NCBI RefSeq assembly: GCF_041435495.1
Contig: NZ_CP108644.1
Location: 7,983,501-8,047,500 of the forward strand
Length of the DNA stretch: 64,000 nucleotides
Reading direction: 5' to 3'
DNA from: Streptomyces sp. NBC_01116
Lineage (GTDB): Bacteria > Actinomycetota > Actinomycetes > Streptomycetales > Streptomycetaceae
Below, in pieces: positions 45,143 to 52,783 of this stretch. The position numbers were made by a program, and so were the translations under genes. The notes under the pieces are model-generated. The model was given only the letters and a program-made list of their open reading frames with translations. It made no database searches and had not been told where the DNA came from. Position 1 is the first letter of the stretch, and every line of letters begins with the position of its first letter.

Positions 45143-45592
45143 ATGGAAGACAGCGGAGCCGGCTCCGGACCGCCGCCGGACGGCGCCGACGCCCAGGACC
45201 CCGCGGTCCGGGCCCGGCTCGTCGCCCTGGTGGAGGAGTGGTCCGCCGCGATCGTCTCGAACGACGTGCCGCGGATCGACGCCTTCATGGCCGACGAATG
45301 GGTCATCGTCTCCGAGTCCGGCATCACGGACCGCGACGCGTTCCTCGGCTACGTCGCGTCCGGCGACCTGACCCACTCGGCGATGCGCACCATCGGTCCG
45401 TCGAGGGTCCGCGTCCACCGGGACACCGCCACGGTCACCGCGCGGATGACGAACACCGCCCACTACGGTGGCCGTCGCCTCGACGCCGACGAATGGGTCA
45501 CGGACGTCTTCGTCCGGCGTGACGGCCGCTGGCTGTGCGCGCTCACCCACATCACCTCCGCCGCCCCGACGGACCCTCCGCCCGACGCATGA
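45143..45592 (+). CDS. NTF2/SnoaL-like (DUF4440-type) small protein
   Basis: The 149-residue protein has the cone-shaped NTF2-like pattern: an N-terminal helix (VEEWSAAIVSNDVPRIDAFMADEWVIVSESG), a DRDAFLGYVASGDL helix, then alternating strands with RVHRDTATVTARM and a closing RRDGRWLCALTHIT. Such domains act as ketosteroid-isomerase-like enzymes, cyclases or non-catalytic binders. No diagnostic catalytic pair was identified. It overlaps the MFS gene by ATGA, so it probably belongs to the same operon, but it may serve general detoxification rather than the pathway. Confidence 0.75.
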   Translation: MEDSGAGSGPPPDGADAQDPAVRARLVALVEEWSAAIVSNDVPRIDAFMADEWVIVSESGITDRDAFLGYVASGDLTHSAMRTIGPSRVRVHRDTATVTARMTNTAHYGGRRLDADEWVTDVFVRRDGRWLCALTHITSAAPTDPPPDA

Positions 45593-46794
45593 GCCGGACG
45601 CCCGGCTCCGCCCACCGGAGGAAGCGCCTCGGCTACCCGGCCGCGGCGGTCGTCTTCGCCATCGGCATGGCGGGCACCACACTGCCCACACCGCTCTACG
45701 GCCTCTACCGGGAACGGCTCGGCTTCTCCGAACTGATGGTGACGGTGGTGTTCGCCGTCTACGCCCTGGGCGTGATCGCCACCCTGCTGCTCGCCGGGAA
45801 CGTCTCCGACGAGGCCGGGCGCCGGCCCGTCCTCCTGGCCGCCCTGGTCTTCTCGGCGGCCAGCGCCCTCTGCTTCCTCTTCGAGGGCGGGCTCCCCGCC
45901 CTGTTCGCCGGACGGCTCCTCTCCGGGTTCGCCGCCGGACTGCTGAGCGGCGCGGCGACCGTCACCGTGATGGAACTGGCCCCGCCGGGGCGCGCGGCGC
46001 GGGCGGGACTGGCCGCGACCGCCGCCAACATGGGCGGCCTGGGGTGCGGCCCGCTGCTGTCCGGGCTGCTCGCCGAGTACGCCCCCTGGCCCCTGCGGCT
46101 CCCTTTCCTCGTGCACCTGGCGCTGATCGCCGTGGCCGCCGTGCTGACCTGGCTCCTCCCCGAGACGGTCGCCTGCTCCCGGGTACGGGGAGTGCGGCTG
46201 CGCCCTCAGGGACTGGCCGTCCCGCCCGCGATGCGCGGCGTGTTCGCCACCTCGGCGCTGGCCGCCTTCGCCGGGTTCTCCCTGCTGGGCCTCTTCACGG
46301 CGGTCGCCCCCGCGTTCGTGTCCGAGACGCTCGACGTGCACAACCTGGCCCTGGCGGGACTCGTCGTCTTCTCCGTCTTCCTCGCCTCGACGGCCGGGCA
46401 GGCGCTCATGGGACGGGTCGGGGAACGGCGTGCCCTGCCGGGCGGCTGTTTCGTGCTGGTCGCCGGACTCCTGCTGGTGGGAGCCTCGTTGCTGTTCGCC
46501 TCGCTTCCCCTGCTCGTCGCCGGTGCGCTGTGCGGCGGCCTCGGCCAGGGGCTCGCGTTCCGGGGCGCGGTGACGGCGATCAGCGCCGCCGCGCCGGCCG
46601 AGCACCGGGCCGCGACCGTCTCCGCCTTCTTCGTCATCGCCTACCTCGGCATCTCCCTGCCCGTGGTCGGCGTCGGCGCCCTCACCCTGGGTATCGGGCT
46701 CAGGAACGCCGGGCTGACCTTCGCCGGCTGTGTGCTGGCACTCGCACTCGGCGTCGGGCTGTACCTGGCGCGGCGCCCTCCCGTACCCCGTTGA
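45589..46794 (+). CDS. MFS transporter
   Basis: The 401-residue major facilitator protein has 12 predicted segments. It carries the motif-A-like loop NVSDEAGRRPVLLAAL between segments 2 and 3 and GFAAGLLSGAATVTVMELAPPGR after segment 4. The start at 45589 overlaps the NTF2-like stop and gives a normal N-terminus (SAHRRKRLGYPAAAVVFAIG). It is the last gene of the rightward operon and probably exports the product. With the leftward MFS and the ABC exporter, this locus encodes three export systems. Confidence 0.85.
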   Translation: MSRTPGSAHRRKRLGYPAAAVVFAIGMAGTTLPTPLYGLYRERLGFSELMVTVVFAVYALGVIATLLLAGNVSDEAGRRPVLLAALVFSAASALCFLFEGGLPALFAGRLLSGFAAGLLSGAATVTVMELAPPGRAARAGLAATAANMGGLGCGPLLSGLLAEYAPWPLRLPFLVHLALIAVAAVLTWLLPETVACSRVRGVRLRPQGLAVPPAMRGVFATSALAAFAGFSLLGLFTAVAPAFVSETLDVHNLALAGLVVFSVFLASTAGQALMGRVGERRALPGGCFVLVAGLLLVGASLLFASLPLLVAGALCGGLGQGLAFRGAVTAISAAAPAEHRAATVSAFFVIAYLGISLPVVGVGALTLGIGLRNAGLTFAGCVLALALGVGLYLARRPPVPR

Positions 46795-46870
46795 CGTACC
46801 CGGGGAAGCCCTCGGCGACGTACCGGAAAAACCTTTCCGTACCCGCGGATCACGGTGCGAGACTGGCCCC

Positions 46871-47536
46871 GTGGACACAGCGACGCGCTTCCGGCAGACG
46901 GTCATCACCTGGGCCGCGGGAGACGGGCACCCGCCGGCGCCCGCCGAGGCCGGGGCCGCCCGTGAACTCGCGGCCGTCCTGGGCCTGCGCACCGTGGTGC
47001 TCGTCGAGGGCGTCAGCGACCGGGCGGCCGTCGAGGCCCTCGCCGAACGTCAGGGGCGCCGCCTGAGCGCCGAGGGCGTCGTGGTCGTGCCGCTCGGGGG
47101 CGCCACCAGCATCACCCGCTTCCTGCGCCTGCTGGGGCCCGACGGGCTCGACGTCCGGCCCGCGGGCCTGTGCGACGCGGCGGAGCAGCGCTTCTTCGTC
47201 CAGGGCCTGGAGCGGACCGGCTTCGGCACCGCCCGGACCTCCGACGACCTGGCGGCGCTGGGCTTCTTCACCTGCCGCGCCGACCTGGAGGACGAGCTGA
47301 TCCGGGCGCTCGGCACGGACGGCGTCCGGCAGGTCATCGACGACCAGGGGGACCTGCGCACGTTCCGGATCTTCCAACGCCAGCCCGCCCAGCGGGAGCG
47401 GACGGTCGAGGCGCAGTTGCGGCGCTTCATGGGGACCATCGGCGGCCGCAAGGAGCACTATGCGCGAGCGCTGACCCGGGCGCTGGACCTCGCGCGACCG
47501 CCGGGACCGCTGGACGGACTCCTCTCCCACATCTGA
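46871..47536 (+). CDS. TOPRIM-domain protein, OLD-nuclease-like
   Basis: The 221-residue protein contains a TOPRIM core: VVLVEGVSDRAAVEALAERQG supplies the conserved Glu, VVVPLGGATSITRFLRLLG the next strand-helix, and AGLCDAAEQRFF the acidic cluster. The C-terminal part is helical with a conserved GRKEHYARALTRAL stretch. It resembles the C-terminal TOPRIM part of OLD-family nucleases without their ATPase, a short form common in Streptomyces. The GTG at 46871 was chosen because the upstream extension is not protein-like. It stands alone between the biosynthetic operon and a terminator, and a link to either neighbour is not evident. Confidence 0.7.
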   Translation: MDTATRFRQTVITWAAGDGHPPAPAEAGAARELAAVLGLRTVVLVEGVSDRAAVEALAERQGRRLSAEGVVVVPLGGATSITRFLRLLGPDGLDVRPAGLCDAAEQRFFVQGLERTGFGTARTSDDLAALGFFTCRADLEDELIRALGTDGVRQVIDDQGDLRTFRIFQRQPAQRERTVEAQLRRFMGTIGGRKEHYARALTRALDLARPPGPLDGLLSHI

Positions 47537-47573
47537 CGGAGGGCGCTGCCGGCAACCCCTCCCCGGGGAAACG

Positions 47574-47608
47574 CCGGAGCCGCGCGGTCGACGACCGCGC
47601 GGCTCCGG
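47574..47608. terminator. Perfect inverted repeat between convergent genes
   Basis: CCGGAGCCGCGCGGTCG and its exact complement flank a single A, giving a 17-bp inverted repeat between the TOPRIM gene and the converging permease gene. It is well placed to be a bidirectional terminator. Confidence 0.8.
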
Positions 47609-47626
47609 AACCGGGAAAGCTCGCGC

Positions 47627-49771
47627 TCACCCCTCGCGCCGCGACCGCCAGAGCAGCCAGATGAAGTACGGGGCGCCGATCACGGCCGTCAGCAGTCCGA
47701 CCGGGATCTGCGCCGGGGCGATGACCGCCCGGCCGACCAGGTCGGACACGACCACCAGCAGCGCGCCGAGCAGCGCGCTCACCGGAACGACCCGCACATG
47801 ACTGCGGCCCACCAGGGCACGTGCCGCGTGCGGGGCGACGAGGCCGACGAAACCGATCACGCCGACCGCCGCCACGGCACCCGCCGTCAGGAGGACGGCC
47901 AGGCTCAGCAGCGCCAGCCGGGTCGCGCCGATCCGCACGCCGAGCAGGGCGGGCGTCTCGTCGTCCAGCCCGATCAGGTCCAGCTCGCGGCGCATCAACG
48001 CGAGGACGGGCAGCGCGACGACCAGGCCCACCAGCACCGGGATCAGCTCGGGGAACGTTCGCCCGTACGTCGAACCGCCGAGCCAGGCCAGCGCCTTCGT
48101 CTCGTTGTACGGGTCGGTGAGCACGATCAGCAGGCTCACGAACGCGCCCGCCCCGGCCTGGACGCCGATGCCGATCAGCACCAGCCGGTTCTGTTCCAGC
48201 CCGCGGCGTGCGGCGAGACCGAACACCAGCGCCGCGGCGGCCGTCGCACCGGCCAGCGCGGAGCCGCCGATCAGCCAGAAGCTCGCCAGCGGTACGACGG
48301 TGAGGACGGCGACCGCCCCGACCCCCGCACCGCTGACGACGCCGAGGACGCCCGGCTCCGCCAGCGGGTTGCGCGACACCGCCTGGACGACGGCACCCGC
48401 GACGGCCAGCGCCGCACCGGCCAGCAGGGCCGCCGCGACCCGGGGGACGCGTGTGTCGAGGACGTAACCGACGAACTGGCCCGCCCGGCCGGTGAGCCAG
48501 TTGCCCACATCGCCCAGGAGCAGCGTCGCGTCGCCGAAGAGCGTCGCCGCCACCACCGCGCCGAGGAGCCCCACGACCGTCGCCACCAGCGTGAGGACGA
48601 ACGCCCGGCGACCGCGCAGCCGGGCGAACGCCGTCGAGCCGCTGTCCGTGCCCATGTCGCGCGACCGGTAGGCCAGGACGATCAGGACGAGCGCGCCGAA
48701 GCAGGTCGTGACGATGCCGGTGGGCACCTCGGCACCCGCCTGGGCGCCGAACACCGCGCGCAGGGCCACGTCCGCACCGAGCACGACCAGCACACCCGCG
48801 AGCGCCGACGCGGGGATGAACGCGTGGTGCCGGACCAGGCCCGGGATCCACGTGCTGAGCAGGCGGACCACGGCGGGCGCGCACAGCCCGACGAAGCCGA
48901 CCGGCCCCGCGACCGCCACGGACACCGCCGCCAGCAGCACCGCGAGGATCACGGCCGTGCTGCGGGTCAGCCGGGGGCTCACCCCCACGACCGCGGCTCC
49001 GTCGTCGCCGAGGGCCAGGATGTCCAGCCGGCGGCCCATCAGCATGAGCCCGGCGAACGCCAGGAGCGCGACCGGGGCGAGCCGGTCGATGGACTGCATG
49101 CCGATCTGGGCGAGCGAGCCGTTGCCCCAGGCGAACAGCCCGGTCGTCTGCTGGGAGCGCAGGAGCAGCAGCATCCCGCTCAGCCCGGACAGGGCGAGGG
49201 TGAGCGCCGAACCCGCCAGCACCAGCCGGATCGGTCCGGCCCCCGCCCGGGACAGGCCGAGGACGACGCCCGCCGCCAGCAGCCCGCCGAGGAACGCCGT
49301 GGCCCCGGCCGGCAGCGCGGGCAGCGTGATCCCGAACGCGGCGACGGCGACGACCGCGAGGTACGCGCCCGCGTTCACGGCGAGCGTGTCGGGGGAGGCC
49401 AGCATGTTGCGCGACACCGACTGGAGGGCCGCGCCCGCCGCGCCGAGCGCGCAGCCCACGAGGAGCCCCGCGGCGAGCCGGGGCAGCCGGGAGTCCAGGA
49501 CGACGGCGGCCGTCTGCTCGTCGGCGCTCCGGTCGGAGGCGGCCCCCGTGGCCAACTGCCAGAGCGTGTGCAGGTCGACGGCGGCGGTGCCCTGGCCCAC
49601 GTGCACGATCGCGAGGGCCGCCAGCGCGACGATCCCCGTGACCGCGAGGAGGAACATCCGGCCGCGACGGGCCGGCGGGCCGGCCGCCGGGGACCCGCCC
49701 CCGGCCGGACCGGCCGCGCCCGCCCCGGTCTTCACCGGGGCGGGCGGGGCGGTTGTGGTGCGTGTGCTCAT
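47627..49771 (-). CDS. Fused double FecCD-type siderophore ABC permease (FhuB-like)
   Basis: The 714-residue protein has two FecCD permease units in tandem (about residues 35-360 and 375-714), each with 8-10 membrane segments. Each carries the family blocks RLPRLAAGLLVGCALGAAGAALQSVSRNMLASPDTLAVNAG or their second-half equivalents (RVPRVAAALLAGAAL and AVSRNPLAEPGVLG). FLGLCAP/FVGLVAPH loops mark the ATPase-coupling regions. A fused pair means one polypeptide can replace a permease dimer, as in FhuB. It is the third gene of an operon after the ATPase and the binding protein, and should import a ferric siderophore. Confidence 0.93.
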   Translation of the reverse strand: MSTRTTTAPPAPVKTGAGAAGPAGGGSPAAGPPARRGRMFLLAVTGIVALAALAIVHVGQGTAAVDLHTLWQLATGAASDRSADEQTAAVVLDSRLPRLAAGLLVGCALGAAGAALQSVSRNMLASPDTLAVNAGAYLAVVAVAAFGITLPALPAGATAFLGGLLAAGVVLGLSRAGAGPIRLVLAGSALTLALSGLSGMLLLLRSQQTTGLFAWGNGSLAQIGMQSIDRLAPVALLAFAGLMLMGRRLDILALGDDGAAVVGVSPRLTRSTAVILAVLLAAVSVAVAGPVGFVGLCAPAVVRLLSTWIPGLVRHHAFIPASALAGVLVVLGADVALRAVFGAQAGAEVPTGIVTTCFGALVLIVLAYRSRDMGTDSGSTAFARLRGRRAFVLTLVATVVGLLGAVVAATLFGDATLLLGDVGNWLTGRAGQFVGYVLDTRVPRVAAALLAGAALAVAGAVVQAVSRNPLAEPGVLGVVSGAGVGAVAVLTVVPLASFWLIGGSALAGATAAAALVFGLAARRGLEQNRLVLIGIGVQAGAGAFVSLLIVLTDPYNETKALAWLGGSTYGRTFPELIPVLVGLVVALPVLALMRRELDLIGLDDETPALLGVRIGATRLALLSLAVLLTAGAVAAVGVIGFVGLVAPHAARALVGRSHVRVVPVSALLGALLVVVSDLVGRAVIAPAQIPVGLLTAVIGAPYFIWLLWRSRREG

Positions 49772-49773
49772 CG

Positions 49774-50748
49774 TCAGGCGGTCAGCGCGCCGACGAGGGC
49801 GTCGATGTACTCACGCATCGACGCGGTGCCGCCGAACATCCAGATGCCGTCGGGCAGCCGGTGGACCTCGTCGTTCTTGACGAACGGGAGGGACTTCCAC
49901 ACCGCGTTGTCCTTGAGGCCGTCGGCGAACGGGTCGCCGCCGTCGGAGTCGTTGGCGATGTACGCGAACCGCGCGTCGCCGATCTTCGTGAGGCCCTCGA
50001 CATCGGTCGCCGCCAGGCCGTAGGCCTTGTCGCCCTTCAGCTTCCACGGGTCCACGAGACCGAGTTCGGTGTTCACGTCGGCGAGCAGCGAGCCCTTGAC
50101 GTACGGGCGCACCGAGACCTGGTTGCCCTCCTGCCAGCCGTCGGCGAAGGCGACCTTCTCGCCGTCGAGACCGGCGTCCGCGAGCTTCTTCCTGCCGTCC
50201 GCGACCGCCTTGCGGAAGGATGCGACCTCGGACTCGGCCTTGTCCTCCTTGCCGGTGGCCTTGCCGATGAGCTCGACGGTGTCGACCATCTGGTCGATCT
50301 GCCGGCTCGCGTCGGCCGAGCGGACCACGGCGACCGGGGCGGCCTTGGACAGCTGCGCGATGGCGGAGTCGGACAGGTCGGTGGTGGCGACGATGAGGTC
50401 GGGCTTGAGGCTCGCGACGGTGGCGACGCTGGGCTCGCCCCGGGTGCCTATGTCCTTGACGCCCTTGGTGAGCGGCGCGGCGGTGTTGTAGGCGGTGTAG
50501 CCCTTGACGTCGGCCACGCCGACCGGCTGGACGCCGAGGGTCACGAGCGACTCGACGACGTTCCACTCGGTGCCGACGACGCGCGTCGCCGGCCCGTCGA
50601 GCGTGATCTCCTTGCCGCGGGAGTCGGTGATCGTCACCGCGCTGTCCTTGGCGGACTCCTTCTTCGGCGCCTCGGTGGTGCCGCAGGCCGTGAGGGCGAG
50701 TGCTGCCGCGGCGGCGAGGGCGGGCCACGTCAGGTACTGGTTCTTCAT
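49774..50748 (-). CDS. Siderophore-binding lipoprotein of the ABC importer
   Basis: The 324-residue protein has a lipoprotein signal (hydrophobic AAAAALALTACGTT, lipobox Cys21) and a class III solute-binding fold typical of Fe-siderophore receptors: VVGTEWNVVESLVTLGVQPVGVADVKGY, a LKPDLIVATTDLS strand, a long backbone helix, and KSLPFVKNDEVHRLPDG near the end. It lies two bases from the permease gene and nine from the ATPase gene. It should capture a ferric siderophore at the outer face of the membrane. Confidence 0.92.
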   Translation of the reverse strand: MKNQYLTWPALAAAAALALTACGTTEAPKKESAKDSAVTITDSRGKEITLDGPATRVVGTEWNVVESLVTLGVQPVGVADVKGYTAYNTAAPLTKGVKDIGTRGEPSVATVASLKPDLIVATTDLSDSAIAQLSKAAPVAVVRSADASRQIDQMVDTVELIGKATGKEDKAESEVASFRKAVADGRKKLADAGLDGEKVAFADGWQEGNQVSVRPYVKGSLLADVNTELGLVDPWKLKGDKAYGLAATDVEGLTKIGDARFAYIANDSDGGDPFADGLKDNAVWKSLPFVKNDEVHRLPDGIWMFGGTASMREYIDALVGALTA

Positions 50749-50756
50749 GAGGGTGT

Positions 50757-51707
50757 TCAGGGCCTTTCGGAACGAAGGTGGTGGCGGCCGACCGCGCGGG
50801 TGCGCGGGATGCCGGTGGAGGAGTCGGGCTCGACGTCGATGCGGATGCCGTACGCGTCGCTGAGCCGCTCGGGGGCGTACACCTCCGCGGGCGTGCCCGC
50901 GGCGACGATCCGCCCGGACGAGAGGAGGACGACCTGGTCGGCCACGGCGGCGGCCTGGTCCAGGTCGTGCAGGACGACGCCGACCGTGACGCCGTGGCTG
51001 TCGGCGAGGTCGCGTACGAGGTCGAGGATCTCGACCTGGTAGCGCAGGTCGAGATAGGTGGTCGGCTCGTCGAGGAGGAGGACGTCGGTGTCCTGGGCCA
51101 GGCAGCAGGCGAACCAGACGCGTTGCAGCTGCCCGCCGGACAGGCTCTCCACCCCGCGGTCGGCGAACTCGGTGAGATGCGTGACGGCCAGCGCGTGTTC
51201 GACCATGCGGGCGCCGTCCGGATCGGTTCCCCGGAGCCGGCCCCGGTAGGGGTGCCGGCCGAATCCGACCACGTCGCGCACGCTGAGACCGGCCGGCGCG
51301 TTCCGGCTCTGCGCGAGCAGCGTGACACGGCGGGCGAAGTCGGAGCGCGACAGGGCGAGGGCGTCGACGGGCGTGGCGTCCTCGGCCCCGGCCGCCACGG
51401 TCACGCTGCCGGTACGGGCCTTGTGCAGCCGGGCCACGGCCCGCAACAGGGTGGACTTCCCACTGCCGTTCGGCCCGATGAGCGCGGTGACGCGGCCACG
51501 CGGCAGCCGCAGGTCGGCCCCGTGCACGACGTCGGTGCGGTCGTACGCGATCGTCATGTCGCGGGCGTCGAGGCCGACGTCGGGCGTGGCGGAGGGCGCG
51601 GCCGGGCCGGGCCCGGGGGCGGCGGTGGGCACGGCGGTGGCACCGGCAGCGGGCGCGGAGCGCCGACGTGGCGGTGGGTCTTCTCGGTCGAGGGCAGGAA
51701 CGATCAC
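50757..51707 (-). CDS. ATP-binding protein of the siderophore ABC importer
   Basis: The 316-residue FepC/FhuC-like ATPase has Walker A GPNGSGKST, signature SGGQLQRVWFA, Walker B VLLLDEPTTYLD and H-loop VLHDLDQAA. The GTG at 51707 lies only five bases from the iron box, which implies leaderless translation or an internal start. The first 45 residues are Pro/Ala-rich and disordered, so a start near the Met of RDMTIAYD (about residue 50) is possible. It is the first gene of the importer operon. Confidence 0.9.
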   Translation of the reverse strand: MIVPALDREDPPPRRRSAPAAGATAVPTAAPGPGPAAPSATPDVGLDARDMTIAYDRTDVVHGADLRLPRGRVTALIGPNGSGKSTLLRAVARLHKARTGSVTVAAGAEDATPVDALALSRSDFARRVTLLAQSRNAPAGLSVRDVVGFGRHPYRGRLRGTDPDGARMVEHALAVTHLTEFADRGVESLSGGQLQRVWFACCLAQDTDVLLLDEPTTYLDLRYQVEILDLVRDLADSHGVTVGVVLHDLDQAAAVADQVVLLSSGRIVAAGTPAEVYAPERLSDAYGIRIDVEPDSSTGIPRTRAVGRHHLRSERP

Positions 51708-51712
51708 GACCG

Positions 51713-51731
51713 TGAGGTTAGCCTACCCTAA
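51713..51731 (-). promoter_or_regulatory. IdeR/DmdR1-type iron box
   Basis: Read on the minus strand, the 19 bases are TTAGGGTAGGCTAACCTCA. They match the actinobacterial iron-box consensus TTAGGTTAGGCTAACCTAA at 17 positions. The position directly before the importer operon predicts repression by the iron-loaded regulator. Confidence 0.85.
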
Positions 51732-52123
51732 ATTGCCCAGGTCAAGCGGGATTCGGAATCGTGTCCTCCGCGTGACCCGCGGGCGGTTCGCGGCGCGGTC
51801 GTCGGTGGTCGCCGCCGAGGAGGTGGTCGCGGGCCTCGCGAGGGTGCGTGGCTCCGGGTGGCGGTACTTTCCGGCCGAAGCGGCTATGTGGCGCATCGGG
51901 GGATCTCTTCGTGTGTGCAGGTCAGGCGGTAGTTCTGCGTTGAACCGCCGAAGTTCGTCCATATGCTGGACGGCTCGCGCGAGGTGCCTGAGCTGCCCGA
52001 ATGACCATTCGGTCGGCTCGAACGCCCGTCTGCGGCTGGAAGCTGGCCGTCGATGTGCGCTTACTTTCCGCATGCGTAAGACTCCTGACCGCAATCAGGC
52101 ACACGACCAAGGAGTCTTCACCG
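51732..52123. other. Intergenic region before the protease-inhibitor gene
   Basis: About 390 bases between the iron box and the SSI-like gene hold no supported gene. A minus-strand frame at 51723-52094 lacks homology, has unusual composition for the region and overlaps the iron box. The inhibitor promoter should lie near the 3' end; an AAGGAG ribosome site precedes the ATG at 52124. Confidence 0.5.
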
Positions 52124-52567
52124 ATGCGACGCAACCCTCAGGCAGTCTTCGCAACCGTCACGGCGAGCACCCTTCTGCTCACCGGACTCGCGACCGCCAC
52201 CGCCCAGGCCGCACCGGCCAGGGCCGAGAGCCTCTACGCGCCCTCGGCCCTCGTCCTCACCGTGGCCCGCGGGGATGACGCGCTGACGGCCACCGTCGAG
52301 CGGGCCGTGACGCTCACCTGCGCCCCCACCGCCGGGGGAACGCACCCCGCTCCCGCCGCGGCCTGCCAGGAACTGGCCGCGGTCCAGGGGGAGTTCTCCG
52401 AACTGACCGCCGGTCCGTCGAACCGGACCTGTACCCGCCAGTGGGACCCGCTCGTCGTGACCGCCCACGGCGTCTGGCAGGGCAAGCGGGTCCAGTTCAG
52501 CACCACCTACGGCAACGCCTGCGAGATGGCGGGCAGCATGAACGACAACGCCGTATTCGCCTTCTGA
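52124..52567 (+). CDS. Subtilisin-inhibitor-like secreted protein (SSI family)
   Basis: The 147-residue product has a Sec signal peptide (about residues 1-30, ending TAQAAPA) and the SSI fold: SALVLTVARG at the first strand, the TLTCAP...CQEL disulfide pair, the reactive loop CTRQWDPLVVTAHG and a final YGNACEM cysteine. SSI proteins bind subtilisin-like or trypsin-like serine proteases outside the cell. By alignment with the SSI loop (CPMVYDP) the P1 residue is Arg105, pointing to trypsin-like targets. The ATG at 52124 follows AAGGAG. Confidence 0.93.
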   Translation: MRRNPQAVFATVTASTLLLTGLATATAQAAPARAESLYAPSALVLTVARGDDALTATVERAVTLTCAPTAGGTHPAPAAACQELAAVQGEFSELTAGPSNRTCTRQWDPLVVTAHGVWQGKRVQFSTTYGNACEMAGSMNDNAVFAF

Positions 52568-52783
52568 GCCACCGGGGCGCGCCGACGCCGGGATGACGGA
52601 GCGCGACTCCGTCCCGCCCGACCGCGTACGGCGATCCGCCCCGCCCCGCGTGCCCCGCACACGCCCCCGTTCACGACGGCCGGGAGCCGTGCGGCCGCAC
52701 CGGCCGTCTCCGCCGCGGCCGGCAGCGACCCGCCCCGGCCGGTTCGTCACCGGACCCTCCCGAGTCATCGGGCGGACCTCTCG

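Noticed and set aside
51723..52094. 123-codon minus-strand frame before the SSI-like gene
   Set aside because: No homology, no ribosome site, and it runs into the iron box of the importer operon.
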